Shown here: piece after piece, positions 46,592-46,727 of the stretch | How the letters are laid out: every line of letters starts with the position of its first letter | Position numbering within the stretch: position 1 is the first letter of the stretch | DNA from: a virus | Virus record (IMG/VR): IMGVR_UViG_3300035187_001612 | Coordinates: 1 to 46,727 of that record | Length of the DNA: 46,727 nt | Direction: 5' to 3' (one strand) | Position numbers and translations under genes: made by a program | Notes under the pieces: model-generated | Told to the model about the DNA's origin: nothing | Databases searched by the model: none | What the model saw: only the letters and a program-made list of their open reading frames with translations

Positions 46592-46727
46592 TGCCGCGTA
46601 TGCCTAACATCTACTTGGAGGCACAGTATCAGCAGCGGCTGTGGTCGCCTGCGGTGTTGCGGCCGACGGTATGGCTTGACGCAGCCGACATCTCAACGAT
46701 TTCGATCGCGACCGGCGTTTCCGAATG
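46591..46727 (+). CDS. N-terminal fragment of LamG-like tail surface protein (runs off window)
   Basis: ATG overlaps the previous stop (TGATG). 45 codons are visible: RMPNIYLEAQYQQRLWSPAVL, then RPTVWLDAADISTISIATGVSE. (L/V)WLDA-D-STI----G-V--W is the N-terminal signature of LamG/concanavalin-like phage surface domains, which end GYLAWKWG as the fragment at 1-167 does. Joining the window ends directly would make a TGA here, so sequence is missing between them. Confidence 0.6.
   Translation, partial: MPRMPNIYLEAQYQQRLWSPAVLRPTVWLDAADISTISIATGVSE

Overview
The window is a nearly complete genome of a tailed double-stranded DNA phage (Caudoviricetes, short-tailed or podovirus-like). It has both terminase subunits, a portal, a scaffold-like protein, an HK97-type major capsid protein, P22/T7-like tail adaptor and nozzle proteins, three large ejection-type proteins, holin, endolysin and a recombination/replication module. 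No integrase, phage RNA polymerase or tRNA was recognised. Base use is G+C-rich, and small proteins such as DUF6321 and DUF6496 fit phages of proteobacteria; an alphaproteobacterial host is only an inference. The first and last bases fall inside LamG-like tail-protein fragments (a C-terminus at the start, an N-terminus at the end), so the map is probably circular or permuted with a short piece missing.

Layout. 1-2703 (+): end of the LamG-like gene, then small conserved phage genes. 2735-6060 (+): hairpin and promoter/operator, GroES-like protein, scaffold, decoration and major capsid proteins, closed by a textbook terminator. 6128-19047 (+): surface and tail proteins, tail adaptor and nozzle, ejection proteins, DUF6496, and two fibre paralogues. 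19059-21134 (+): membrane protein, metallophosphoesterase, 3-TM holin. 21106-33597 (-): TasA-like Nop/IS110-like protein, a 34-bp-period bipartite repeat array, endolysin, an ERF/YqaJ recombination module, a replication protein, many small accessory genes, a C5 methyltransferase with an overlapping second reading frame, an HNH protein and a DnaA-domain-IV-like protein. 33598-34183: non-coding switch region with a promoter/operator and direct repeats. 34184-46727 (+): small terminase, an N-type DNA methyltransferase wedged between the terminase genes, large terminase, a seven-gene glycosyltransferase/methyltransferase cassette that also holds a Holliday-junction-resolvase-like nuclease, portal, and tail-surface genes.

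The most interesting element is at 21106-22801. It is an array of about 22 units of 34 bp, each built as T-GGCTCGCTC, 8 variable bases, TGATGTTC, 8 variable bases. It is directly joined to a 307-residue protein with an IS110/Nop-like helix-hairpin-helix core. This matches the two-part layout of TIGR-Tas (tandem interspaced guide RNA) systems, here with a nuclease-less, TasA-like effector. A candidate promoter reads into the array on the + strand, opposite to tasA. The array runs in register from just before the tasA start codon to the endolysin stop codon.

Other points: an N-type methyltransferase ORF whose two ends are built from a duplicated terminase junction; dual coding over the C5 methyltransferase; a C-poor small terminase gene; three tail proteins sharing one N-terminal module; and repeated GC-rich hairpins between early genes.
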